Notes under the pieces: model-generated | Told to the model about the DNA's origin: nothing | Databases searched by the model: none | Seen by the model: only the letters and a program-made list of their open reading frames with translations | Part shown: positions 1-50,949 of the stretch, piece by piece | Numbering within the stretch: the stretch's first letter is position 1 | Layout: each line of letters opens with the position of its first letter | Assembly (NCBI RefSeq): GCF_905171775.1 | Contig: NC_053490.1 | Coordinates: 89,893,839-89,957,838, forward strand | Length of the DNA stretch: 64,000 bases | Reading direction: 5' to 3' | DNA from: Rana temporaria | Lineage: Eukaryota; Chordata; Amphibia; Anura; Ranidae | Position numbers and translations under genes: made by a program

Positions 1-475
1 TGCTATAAAGGAGGTGAGGACAGGAATGTGAAGGTGAATGCTATAAGGGGGGAGCACAGGGATGTGAAGGGGGTAATATAAAGGGGGTGAGCACAAGAAT
101 GTTAAGGTGGGTGCTATAAAGGGGGTGAGGACAGTTATGTGAATGTGGGTGCTGTTAAGGGGGTAATGACAGGAATGTAAGGGGAGTGCTATAAAGGGGG
201 TGAGGACAATTATGTGCAGGGGGTGCTATAAAGGGGGCAACAACAGGAATGTGAAGGGGGGTGCTATAAAGGGGGTGAGGACAATTATGTGAAGGGGGTA
301 CTCTAAAGGGGGGTGAGGACAGGAATGTGAAGGAGGGTGATATGATGAAGAGGGCTAGGAACTGCAATTTGAAGTAGGGGGTGATATAAAAAGGGGCTGA
401 GGACTGTGATGTGAATAGGGAGATGATGTGCAGGGGGACTGAGAACACTGATGTAATTAGAGAATTGTGATGTGA
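1..475. repeat. Minisatellite, unit about 37 bp
   Basis: Degenerate tandem array built on a unit containing GTGCTATAAAGGGGG, a GTGAGGACAG block and AATGTGAAGGGG. Copies vary by small indels. Open frames in it are by-products of the repeat. The array runs off the left edge, so its full length is unknown. Confidence 0.85.
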
Positions 476-746
476 GGCCCCGTACACACGTCCGAGGAAC
501 TCGACGTGCCAAACACATCGAGTTCCTCGCCGAGTTCAGTGTTGAAGCCGCCGAGGATCTCGGCGGGCCGACTTTCCTCATTGAACAACGAGGAAATAGA
601 GAACATGTTCTCTATTCGGCCCGACTAGTTCCTCGTCGGCTTCCTTGCTGAAAAGTGTACACACGACCGAGTTTCTCGGCAGAATCCAGCTCCGACCGAG
701 TTTCTGGCTGAATTCTGCCGAGAAACTCGGTCGTGTGTATGGGGCC
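476..746. mobile_element. MITE with GGCCCCGTACACACG-type inverted ends
   Basis: Begins GGCCCCGTACACACG and ends with CGTGTGTATGGGGCC, a clear terminal inverted repeat. It is flanked by the trinucleotide TGA on both sides (473-475, 747-749), compatible with a 3-bp duplication. The interior is rich in self-complementary CGAGGAACTCG and GAGTTTCTCGGC segments. Ends of this type recur at 39190 and 46469. A Harbinger-like assignment is only an inference from the 3-bp flanks. Confidence 0.75.
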
Positions 747-749
747 TGA

Positions 750-1806
750 AAGATTTGAGGCTAGGTTCACATCATTGCTTACCGAGTTCTGCGTGTAGGC
801 GGCCCATTTATTTCAGTGGCCTGCCTTAAAAGCAGAAAAAAAGTCCCTAATCCTTTTTTTTTAATTGCGCCGCCATTGTGCAGAGGTGCCATTGAGAATC
901 AAACATATGATTTAGAATTTTTACTGACTGGACCATCGGGCATTTAAATTCAATACCCCTGCCCTAGGGGGCCGCTAGATTTTTGAGTCCCCCTATTCCT
1001 GCACAGCCAGGCAACACGTATTTTGCGAATTTCACACAGTCAGGGACCAGTCCGTGGGCTTGGTTTGCTATTTTATTAAGGGAAAACAACTTGGATAGAA
1101 ATAAGAGGTTATTGGCTGCCAAACTTGACTTGGTAGAACAACTTGAGGACGAACTTCCTTCACTAGGTACACAAAAATGCAGCTCCTGGATTGTACTCCC
1201 TCTGGAGTGATATCAATCTCTAGAGGATCAATAAGAAGTTTCCTCTTTCAGGAGCTCTATGTCCATTTGGTGAGATTCTCAAAGTCTTGAACTTGCATGA
1301 ACTACTATGTCCCCTTGGTAAAACTCAAAGTCCCAAACTTGTAGAAGCTACTATGTTCCCTGGATGCAACTCTCAAAGTCCCAACACTTGAAAATACCAG
1401 CCCACCTGGCTGCCTTGAAAAGTGTCCCAGAGCAAGGGATTTAGGTCAGCTATGACACTGTCCCTGTGAAAGCATGCTGGATATTGCATCTGGCAGCCTT
1501 CTCTCTTGAAGGCCCCTGGGGTGTAGCGGTACTCACACTATTTCTTGAATCTTGCTGCCTTGGATATGACTGTTGTGTTCAGGCCTCCTGCTTGACAGAT
1601 CTTCCTAGCTTGGCAGGGCATCTCCTGGATGACACTGAAGGGTAGTGGAGATCCCTCACCTCAGCTTCTTCTCCTTTCTTCCTCAGCTCCAGCCTGGGGG
1701 CAGAGCCCCCTAGCCTTGGGGTCAATTTGCAGGCCTTACAACATCAACCTCAGCACTTCATCTTCCACCCGACAACAACAACCCCTGCTGGCCAGGCTCT
1801 TCAATA
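750..1806. other. Intergenic stretch, no gene recognised
   Basis: Contains unspecific sequence with a short direct duplication (around 1260-1400, repeated AACTACTATGT and CTCAAAGTC motifs). The open frame at 983-1210 has no similarity that I recognise and no sign of splice sites or a promoter. Confidence 0.5.
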
Positions 1807-1822
1807 TTTATGGGCCAGTCTT
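1807..1822. repeat. Target-site duplication, left copy (16 bp)
   Basis: TTTATGGGCCAGTCTT is present here and again at 4099-4114, exactly bracketing the fold-back element 1823-4098. Confidence 0.9.
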
Positions 1823-2830
1823 GGGGATGTAGTGGCGCTTGCAAATACTAAAAACCGACAATAATTTAAAACAATAAAATATTCTAAACAATGATTCCTA
1901 AAGTATGAGAGTGAGTCCGTCCTCTACTGGGGTAAAAATGTGTAACACTCGAGGTCTATGCCCAAAGAATACCATCCAACATCAATAATTAGATGTGGAA
2001 GGAACTGCGAGTGAATAAATAATGAAATCCAATGGATAAAAGTGCCTGACTGGCCGCACAGTGTACATGGGATAATAATCCTTTTTTTAAAAAATATGTG
2101 TCATAAATCCTTAAAGTGCTTGATGAAAAACAAGTGCAAAGTGCTAATAATTAAAACAATAATAGCAGTGAATGAAAGCTCCAGCTCTCCTGGAAAGTGG
2201 TTAATTACTAATTAGCAAACACATGCAGGAAAAAGCAACAACTGAAAAGAAGTCCAAAAATGCAAGTGTCCTAAAAACCTAAACGGTTCAATCATAAAAC
2301 TGTTGTTTTTCTGTGCAATGAAAAGGATATAATAATATAATAATAAAATAAAATAAAAAAATAAAAAAATCATAAATAATAGTCCAAAAACAGATAGTGA
2401 ATAAAACTATATCCAGTGCACAATCAAGTGATAATGAAAATATTAAAAATAAAGTCCAAAGTGCAAAATGCATCTGTGCTCCATTCAACAATTCAGATGA
2501 TCAGTGGTTAATTCAGTGAAGACTTGTTACATTGTGCTCATTCAATGAAGACTTGTTACATTGTGCTCATATGTCTGTGAATCAAACCAGCCCGATTTTC
2601 CTCAGTGTGGGGATTATTTTTACCAGCCTCTTACCTTCTTGAGGCTTTTACCAAGCCTGTAACAGGAGCTGCTCTGCAGTCACATAAATACAATCCAGGA
2701 TCCAAAGACGGCTCACACTCCTCCCCATTCAGGCTCTCAAAAAGAAACACAGGAATGCCTCCATAGCATAAAACCACAGGATATCAGTTTAATAAAGAAA
2801 AACGAATACACTCACAAACATTGCTGTGTT
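1823..2830. repeat. Left inverted arm of fold-back element (1008 bp)
   Basis: Pairs with 2956-3963. The arms appear identical over the stretches I compared, including a run of AT-rich sequence around 2330-2400. Very low divergence implies either recent origin or arm-to-arm gene conversion. Confidence 0.88.
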
Positions 2831-2833
2831 CAA

Positions 2834-2877
2834 TCCTATGATTAAGCGACGTAGGGCTGTCGCGATACGCGTGAGGA
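2834..2877 (+). ncRNA. Degenerate hammerhead-ribozyme-like motif in the fold-back spacer
   Basis: Order of parts: stem I TCCT (2834-2837), core-like ATGATTA (2838-2844; consensus CTGANGA), one unpaired A, stem II GCGAC (2846-2850) with GTCGC (2859-2863), GAT in place of GAA, palindromic ACGCGT (2867-2872), one base, and closing stem I AGGA (2874-2877). Stems I and II pair perfectly, but the core has substitutions, so it is probably a decayed, inactive copy. Confidence 0.5.
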
Positions 2878-2955
2878 GGACACAGAGGGCTTGCTGGTGA
2901 AGTCACCTGCTTTGCGGCCGCAGAGCAGTGACACTCGATTGTACACACGCTGTTT

Positions 2956-3963
2956 AACACAGCAATGTTTGTGAGTGTATTCGTTTTTCTTTATTAAACT
3001 GATATCCTGTGGTTTTATGCTATGGAGGCATTCCTGTGTTTCTTTTTGAGAGCCTGAATGGGGAGGAGTGTGAGCCGTCTTTGGATCCTGGATTGTATTT
3101 ATGTGACTGCAGAGCAGCTCCTGTTACAGGCTTGGTAAAAGCCTCAAGAAGGTAAGAGGCTGGTAAAAATAATCCCCACACTGAGGAAAATCGGGCTGGT
3201 TTGATTCACAGACATATGAGCACAATGTAACAAGTCTTCATTGAATGAGCACAATGTAACAAGTCTTCACTGAATTAACCACTGATCATCTGAATTGTTG
3301 AATGGAGCACAGATGCATTTTGCACTTTGGACTTTATTTTTAATATTTTCATTATCACTTGATTGTGCACTGGATATAGTTTTATTCACTATCTGTTTTT
3401 GGACTATTATTTATGATTTTTTTATTTTTTTATTTTATTTTATTATTATATTATTATATCCTTTTCATTGCACAGAAAAACAACAGTTTTATGATTGAAC
3501 CGTTTAGGTTTTTAGGACACTTGCATTTTTGGACTTCTTTTCAGTTGTTGCTTTTTCCTGCATGTGTTTGCTAATTAGTAATTAACCACTTTCCAGGAGA
3601 GCTGGAGCTTTCATTCACTGCTATTATTGTTTTAATTATTAGCACTTTGCACTTGTTTTTCATCAAGCACTTTAAGGATTTATGACACATATTTTTTAAA
3701 AAAAGGATTATTATCCCATGTACACTGTGCGGCCAGTCAGGCACTTTTATCCATTGGATTTCATTATTTATTCACTCGCAGTTCCTTCCACATCTAATTA
3801 TTGATGTTGGATGGTATTCTTTGGGCATAGACCTCGAGTGTTACACATTTTTACCCCAGTAGAGGACGGACTCACTCTCATACTTTAGGAATCATTGTTT
3901 AGAATATTTTATTGTTTTAAATTATTGTCGGTTTTTAGTATTTGCAAGCGCCACTACATCCCC
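2956..3963. repeat. Right inverted arm of fold-back element (1008 bp)
   Basis: Reverse complement of 1823-2830. It begins AACACAGCAATGTTTG, opposite the left arm's CAAACATTGCTGTGTT. Confidence 0.88.
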
Positions 3964-4098
3964 CTGTCTATCATATGCTGTCAGTGCGTGAGCACTATTA
4001 GTTGTGGCTGCTGCTTGATTGTAACTTTTAATTTATTTGTACCATTATATATATTTTTTCCCGGGTTAGGCTGGTTTGCGCATTAGTTCCCCCCTTGT

Positions 4099-4114
4099 TT
4101 TATGGGCCAGTCTT
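4099..4114. repeat. Target-site duplication, right copy (16 bp)
   Basis: Second copy of TTTATGGGCCAGTCTT. The pre-insertion sequence would have continued directly into the ACCACCCTGCC that follows. Confidence 0.9.
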
Positions 4115-4193
4115 ACCACCCTGCCAGACCTCCTGCCTGGGGATTGGTCAAAACTCCCATCAATATTCAGACCCTGGAAAAGGGTAGTGGAAA

Positions 4194-4680
4194 CAGTTGC
4201 TAAGGCTGTTTACCACTACAGAGGAGAAGATGGACTATCTCGGTATCGATAAGCACAATACACCTTAGAATAAAATACATTTAATATTTATTTTACATAT
4301 AAAACACAAACACAATTCCAAAGATTACATAAAAAACAAGGAAAAGTCGATACAGTATCCAAATACTTGTAGACTTGAGGTTGAATTCAAGGTTGGAAAT
4401 GCCTCACAGATTAAATAATTCTCTACCAGTTTTGTGATCAAAGGACCGCTTCATCAGGAGAATAAATCTATAAGGTAAATAACATGTTTAAAGAACAATA
4501 TATAGAGGGTAATAGCCATACTACAAATGCAACACAGAATGCACATTTCAAACAAGGATATGTCAATAATCATAGGTTATCATAAGATTAAGTTTAGCAT
4601 ATACAACAAGGTCAATGCATAGTCTCTTACCTAGAAATCCAAAGCCAGGGGCATAGTCAAACCACCACAAGATCCCCCCA
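4194..4680 (-). mobile_element. AT-rich repeat with a hammerhead-like motif
   Basis: AT-rich non-coding segment rich in ACATTTAATATTTATTTT-like runs. It resembles the untranslated parts of the fold-back and Penelope-like repeats elsewhere in the window and contains a hammerhead-like motif on the minus strand at 4419-4462. Boundaries are approximate and no TSD was found. Confidence 0.45.
4419..4462 (-). ncRNA. Hammerhead-ribozyme-like motif with an intact CTGATGA core
   Basis: Read on the minus strand: stem I TTCTC (4462-4458), perfect core CTGATGA (4457-4451), an unpaired A, and stem II GCGGTC with GATCAC (one mismatch, one wobble). Then AAA (consensus GAA), ACTGGT where other copies have ACGCGT, the putative cleavage A at 4424, and closing stem I GAGAA (4423-4419). 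Stem I pairs fully. The change at the G of GAA makes activity doubtful. Confidence 0.6.
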
Positions 4681-4782
4681 TGGCGCATATGGGGGATTTA
4701 CGTGGAAAGGTAGTGTATCTGGGTGAAATGTATATATATTATATTATTATAACAATATGGCTAAGTGTGTCTAGGCCTGGTG

Positions 4783-4990
4783 GGGGAGAAGGAGGGCAGG
4801 GAAGGGAAAGAAGAGGGGAGAGAGAAAGAAAAAGGAAAAAAGAAAATATAGAGAAAAGGGGATGGAAAAGGAAAAATAAAAAGGAGGAGAGAAGAAAGGG
4901 AAGGGATGAAAAATGGGGAGGATAAGAAAGATAAGGGCGAAGGAGGAGTTTGGAGAGGGGGATGAGGAAGGGGGAGGGGGAGGAGGAAAC
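4783..4990 (+). repeat. Homopurine (A/G) tract about 200 bp
   Basis: Almost uninterrupted run of A and G on the + strand, such as AGAAGAGGGGAGAGAGAAAG. Such tracts can form triplex (H-DNA). Long frames on the opposite strand rich in Ser, Phe, Leu and Pro are by-products of it. Confidence 0.85.
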
Positions 4991-4999
4991 GGGTAACCC

Positions 5000-5541
5000 A
5001 GGCCGGGATAGATAAAAAGTCCATAATTCAATCAGTGTATGGTCATATACAGTAAGCCTACATGGTATAGCGCACTGAAAGAGTGTGCAAAAATGACCAT
5101 AATACAAGGGGGTCAAAAGAGAAAGATGGAGAAGGAGTTAGCTACACAAATATATATAGCAAATTAATAGATGGTCAAAGGCTTCCTTCAGTGGTCTCAC
5201 ATTGGAATAGAGCTGGTGGAGGGTGTTTCCAGACATAGCAGTGTGTGTCTAAGTAGATACTGATCGAGCCGGCCAGATCTGAAGACACAGAGAAAAGACA
5301 GATATATCAATATAGAGTGGGAGAGTGGGAGCAATTATTCTAGCCAGGGGCGTTTTATGAAATCAGTGGGCCTGTGTGCAAGACCATAAGTTGGGCCTCA
5401 TTGCTTGATATGAGAGTAAAAAAATGCAGTGTGCTTAGTGCACCACAGTGAGGAGTGGGCATGGTTTCACTTAGGATGAGCAGGCCAGGCAGCTGCTCAA
5501 TGGCTGCCAGGCCTTCTCATCACCTCAGCCGTCCAATAGCA
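5000..5541. other. Intergenic stretch, nothing recognised
   Basis: No gene, splice signal or clear repeat structure was identified between the purine tract and the hAT-like element. Confidence 0.4.
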
Positions 5542-5549
5542 CCTTCCAC

Positions 5550-5904
5550 TAGGGTGACCACATTTCCAAACTACCATTCAGGGACACCCTCCCTTCCCAA
5601 CGATCAGCTTGTGATGTAGCGAATCACAGCACAGTGATTGGACACAAGAGGCGGGATTTATGATTTCTCCAATCACAAGCAGGGGGCGGGGATTGTGCTC
5701 CTCCAGGCATTCCCGGCCAGGACAAGTACTGTCAGTAAGTAAAGCAGTCATGTGGCAGCCTTTTTTGGGAGCATCAGATTGGCCTGGGGGGTGGCTGTGT
5801 CAGTTTCATTCCGGGACACTGTATTGTCCTGGAATAAAGGTGCCCGGGACAGACCTGCAAAATGCGGGACTGTCCCGGGCAATCCGGGACACAAGGTCAC
5901 CCTA
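5550..5904. mobile_element. Nonautonomous hAT-like element, 355 bp
   Basis: Starts TAGGGTGACC and ends GGTCACCCTA. It is flanked by the 8-bp duplication CCTTCCAC (5542-5549 and 5905-5912). TIRs plus an 8-bp TSD fit the hAT superfamily. There is no transposase: the interior has GGGACA-rich segments and the open frame over it is incidental. Confidence 0.85.
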
Positions 5905-6004
5905 CCTTCCACCCTGTCCGCAGAGTGATTGCATCATGGAGCCGCCAATCTTCTTCCGGAGCCTTCATGTATTGGTTGATTTTTAGCTTAGATGTGATTA
6001 AAGA

Positions 6005-6125
6005 TGAGCTCAGGCACAACTCCACGCACCCGCCAGGAAGCTGACACTCCAGAGGTAGTGAGACATTGTGACTAGCGCTGCGGAGTGTCAGCTTCCTGGC
6101 GGGTATGTGGAGTTGTGTCTCATCC
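6005..6125. repeat. Hairpin-forming MITE-like repeat
   Basis: GATGAGCTCAGGCAC at the left and GTTGTGTCTCATCC at the right are roughly complementary, with CGCCAGGAAGCTGACACTCC paired by GGAGTGTCAGCTTCCTGGCG. It is probably related to the TAGGGATGAGC-type elements at 35158 and 52053. Confidence 0.55.
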
Positions 6126-6426
6126 TTAGATGTGATTGGTCAGCAGGCCCTGTCTGCTAGTTTCAGATTGGTCAGCGATCTGAATGCGCATGACCAGTGC
6201 GCTGGCTGGTGAAGGAGCAGATTTGAAGTGATTGGTGGGTGTCGATGAAAGGCTCTGCGCTGTATGGGGGAGGGGCTCCAGGTGAGTGCTGTGATACTTC
6301 ACGGGGGGCGGAAGTGTTACCGGGCTCAGTAAGGGGGATGTGAAGACATACCTCCCAACTTTTTGATTTAAATGTTAAGCTCTTAGTAAACAACATATGA
6401 AAAACTAGTACCATCATCCTAAAGAT

Positions 6427-6825
6427 CGATTGAGATAGAGATAGGGCTTGAGGGACCCCAAAGACCAAATAGCGAGAGACTATAAAGGAAGAGGGGCAGG
6501 AGGACTATAGCGGTACAATGTAAGCAGATAAACTCAAGAGTAATTATATAAAAATATACATTTAATAACATAGTATCACAAAGGAATTGATAAAATACAT
6601 CAAAAACAATACATCACAGAGCTAGAGTAGTCCCCGAGGTTCACTGTGATGTATTGTTTTTGATAATAAATGTATATTAATGTTAATAAATGTATATTTT
6701 TATATAATTACTCTTTTGAGTTTATCTGCTCACATTGTACTGCTATAGTCCTCCTGCCCCCCTTCCTTTATAGTCTCTCGCTATTTGGACTTTTGGGTCC
6801 CTCAAGCCCTATCTCTATCTCTCCA
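6427..6825. mobile_element. Small fold-back repeat
   Basis: Inverted arms about 6427-6575 and 6668-6825. AGATAGGGCTTGAGGGACC on the left pairs with GGTCCCTCAAGCCCTATCT on the right, and the GAGAGACTATAAAGGAAG and ATATAAAAATATACATTTA segments are also mirrored. A central unpaired loop contains GATGTATTGTTTTTGAT. No convincing TSD. Confidence 0.7.
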
Positions 6826-6883
6826 AACTTTTTAAGGCCACACTGCCTTAAAGGAGAATTATACCAAAAAATATATTAGTTAA

Positions 6884-7341
6884 AGGGGTGGTTCCCCCTA
6901 AAACAAATTTCTAACAATACATTCGTAAGACTGCTTACACTGCGGGTAGGCTGGCTTTTGTTTTGTTTTTTTAGTACATACCTCGATATCGCCGTTTCGT
7001 CCCTTGGCGGTGGGCGTTCCTAGTTGATTGACGTTCCTCCGACGGGCGCATACTGCGCGTCACGACTTTCCGACAGAAGCCGAACGTCATTGCGCAGGCG
7101 CCATATAGAGTCGGCTCTATACGGTGCCTGTGCAGCGACGTTCGGCTTCTTTCGGAAAGTCGTGACGTCACGTATGTGCCCATCGGAGGAACGTCAATCA
7201 ACTAGGAACGCCCACCGCCAAGGGACGAAATGGCGATATCGAGGTATGTACTAAAAAAACAAAACAAAAGCCAGCCTACCCGCAGTGTAAGCAGTCTTAC
7301 GAATGTATTGTTAGAAATTTGTTTTAGGGGGAACCACCCCT
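6884..7341. mobile_element. Palindromic TTAA element, 458 bp
   Basis: Near-complete palindrome from AGGGGTGGTTCCCCC to GGGGGAACCACCCCT, centred at about 7112. It is flanked by TTAA at 6880-6883 and 7342-7345. TTAA duplications are used by piggyBac and Kolobok transposases; which one mobilised it cannot be told from the sequence. A second 458-bp copy lies at 40038-40495. The mirrored 76-codon frames on both strands are consequences of the palindrome. Confidence 0.88.
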
Positions 7342-7599
7342 TTAAACCCACAAGTGCTTTTTTTTTTTTTTACCACTACTATTCATTTATATTGGCTTTT
7401 AGAATTTACAAATGCAACAATTTAGAAATTATATGAAAAGTTTAGCACTGGGAAACTATTATATAGATCAGACCAACATGAGGGACACATGAGGAGGAAA
7501 GAGGGACTTTGTTACAAATCAGGGACAGTTGGGGGCTTCATCCATTCATCACTGCTGGCTGTGTATGCATTGCAATGTAGCCCTCTATGGGAGGTGAGG

Positions 7600-7774
7600 G
7601 GACACTCTCCGATCATACAACTCCAATTTCACACTGAGTGTCTCTCCATCTCCCGTTCGTCATTCCCGCCCGTCTCCGGAGGTCACATGGTACAGTGACG
7701 TCAGCTGTCACCCCGGTCACATGGCCGTGGTTCCCCCTCCCCTCTAGCGGGGTCACCCAGTGTCATCAGGCAGC
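7600..7774 (+). promoter_or_regulatory. mipep: Probable mipep core promoter and 5' UTR
   Basis: GC-rich region immediately before the start codon. It contains a perfect palindromic cAMP-response element TGACGTCA (7696-7703) and two copies of GGTCACATGG (7681-7690 and 7715-7724), whose TCACATG core is a USF/TFE-type E-box. No TATA box is evident, as is usual for housekeeping mitochondrial genes. The transcription start is not determined. Confidence 0.55.
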
Positions 7775-48615
<40,841 letters not shown>

Positions 48616-50877
48616 GTAAGTTTTGTTTCAATATGTTTATTGCAAGTTTTTTCAAAAAAGGACACAAATTGTAGGCGAATCATGACATCAAAAGTAAGGC
48701 CCACAACGCAGGTGGAACATATCAAGACCTCAATAACAGAAATGTAGAGATCCAACTATTATAACAGTCACCTACAACCCAACGGTTTGCTATACTAAGT
48801 ATAAGTTCAACATGGTGCTAAAGAGTTCTTGTAAAAATGTATAACAATCCTACGTAGTGATCCCCAGCAAGGGAGGGTGATAGAATCACTACATCTCCAC
48901 CACCCACTGGCCAGCTGACGTGGGTCATGAGTATACAAAGTGCTCTACAAAAAGTGCTATTGAAATAACAAGGTAGGATCAAAGAATCAAAAGGAAAGGA
49001 GGAAGAGAGAAAAAAGGGGAGGGGGAAAAGAAAGCATAAAGAGGAAGCGCCCCGATACATTTTCGAGAGGTGCTCTGGCACCAGGTACCATCTAGCATTA
49101 CAAAAAATATATAAAGGTGTAGCCGCGTTCCTCCCATCCCCCCTTTAAATGCTGTCAATACAATCCAGTAAATCTCAGGCAATATCACTCATATAAAGTG
49201 CTAACAGTCCACAATCGCAAATATTATTCAGTGCAATCCAATGTTGCTCTTTCATGTCCATGTAACATTGCCTTCTTAACTTCAATCCGCGCTTAACATG
49301 CGTTTCACCACCAAGCCAAATGTGCTTATCCTCCACCATGAAAAATGCTCACTCACCAGATGTTAATGTATAAAAAGCTTTGGTAATCTCCTCTGCTCTC
49401 TCCAATTCTCCAGGCCCAACATTGCGCAACATGTTTATTAAGATTAAAATCCACTGCCATAAGTAAAATTATTACTCACACATTGTTGTGCCTTTAGACC
49501 GCCACTCGGTCTTTCCAGCAATCTGGGTAGAACATTTAAGTAATGGGTCGCCAAAGCTTGACAGTTCTTGCTTGAGCTAATAGGAAACTGATGCATTCTG
49601 GGCCAAGTTATTTTATGATCAGTTTTGACAGTGTTTATGACTTTGGTTCACCTTTAAAGCTTGGCTCCAAGCAAAAGTAAATACCAGCTGTTATTTCCTG
49701 ACAACCGCTAGAAGTTCATTTTTTTTTCTTTTTTTTATATATAGAGTGCCATCATTTTGTATGTAGTGCCTGATTTTTCTGTTTACAGTGGTACTACACT
49801 GTATTGGTTGCCAAAATGCAGATTGCTGTTTAAATAAATCTTCACTGAGACATGCAATTTTGTTTGATTCCCCCAGAAATGAATGCACACATCTCTATTG
49901 CAGCTCATATGATGTACATTAATTCTGCGTACTGCAATACAACATTATTTTTGTACTGAATGTTTGACAGCAGATGGCGCTAGCCTATTGCAAGAACACA
50001 GAAGGGAAATGAGATGTAAGCAAGCAAAAGTGAAATGCGTTTTACTTTTTCTAACCTGCACCCCGGCTGTGTTTCCGAACTGTGTTTAAAGAAATAAGTC
50101 CCCAATTCGGAATACATAAAGCCAGCAGTATTCTATTTCAAGGCAGGTTTTTCAAGCTGTCGGTAACTAACTTCACTTAGAGAAACATGTCACTTTACAT
50201 ATTTAACATAGTAGGGAGTCTATAAAAAAAAAAGTTTGTAAATCTGAAAAGCAGCAGAACTGTAGTATATTGATCATTTTTTATGACACATAAGTATACT
50301 GTCCTATTTTGGAGCTTTTATTTTTAAAGGTAATTTATCAGCAGGGTAACAGTTGGACACAAAGCTGGTGGTACACAGTTAGAATTGTTTCTGCTAAATT
50401 TGTCAGTCCTTTGACCAGTCCTAAAATGTGATGAGAAATTCGCACTGTAGTGCTAAATAATAATTATAAGCTTTGTCAAGTCATTGATAAGAGTTCAAGT
50501 GCTGAATATATCCAACAGTCTGCTACAGTGATGGAAAAGATATTTAAATTGGTTTTATAGTGTTTTTCTACAGATTGGTTGGTCAGGGTCCAGTAATATT
50601 AGGCTGTGGAAAGAAAAGACCATACCTGGCCCGGTTGGCAAGCAGTGAGGTTCTTTTACCGCCACCCGGCACAGTGTAATAGAGAACAGGTGGAAACCTT
50701 GGAGATAAGGAAAGAGAGGAGCCAATTTATTTAAATAAATGTAGTTTCAATAACTTTTTGTGCAACACATCTTAAAGGTTGCGAAAATTGTTTGTTTTCC
50801 AATGATAATTTCATGCAAATGGCAATTTTCCATGTAAACATAATTTCTGCAATGGTTCGGTCTGTTGTACAGCCCTG
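48616..50877. other. mipep intron 10, proximal part
   Basis: AT-rich intron. A purine-rich stretch lies near 48985-49035. Around 49130-49560 is a repeat-like segment with ATGCGTTTCACCACC, whose complement GGTGGTGAAACGCAT recalls the GAAACGC part of the hammerhead repeats, though no core could be drawn. Nothing else supported. Confidence 0.4.
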
Positions 50878-50878
50878 T

Positions 50879-50934
<56 letters not shown>
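50878..50934. repeat. (GT)n microsatellite
   Basis: About 28 GT dinucleotides, almost perfect, followed by GATAGATATCTATAT-type sequence. Confidence 0.97.
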
Positions 50935-50935
<1 letters not shown>

Positions 50936-50949
50936 TAGATATCTATATA

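Larger units (their letters stand above)
1823..4098. mobile_element. 2.28-kb fold-back element with 1-kb inverted arms
   Basis: Two arms (1823-2830 and 2956-3963) are reverse complements with every paired position summing to 5786. They are separated by a 125-bp spacer and followed by a 135-bp unpaired tail (3964-4098). The insertion is bracketed by a 16-bp target-site duplication, a length typical of target-primed retrotransposition rather than cut-and-paste. The outer arm ends carry GGGGATGTAGTGGCGCT, close to GGGGATAGTGGCGCT at the edge of the Penelope-like element at 53282. That suggests, but does not prove, a Penelope-related origin. The identical 67-codon frames in the arms are low-complexity and not a protein. 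Confidence 0.9.

Noticed and set aside
2288..3498. Identical 67-codon hydrophobic frames at 2288-2491 and 3295-3498
   Set aside because: They are the same AT-rich sequence in the two palindrome arms. The peptide is Phe/Ile/Leu-rich from T-runs, not a conserved protein.
4739..5116. Ser/Pro/Phe-rich frames opposite the purine tract
   Set aside because: Low-complexity translation of a pyrimidine-rich strand, present in all three frames.
6971..7254. Paired 76-codon frames on both strands, again at 40143-40408
   Set aside because: Mirror images produced by the palindromic TTAA element.
49290..49340. Possible sixth hammerhead (complement GGTGAAACGCAT)
   Set aside because: GAAACGC is present, but no acceptable CTGANGA core or stem I pairing could be drawn.
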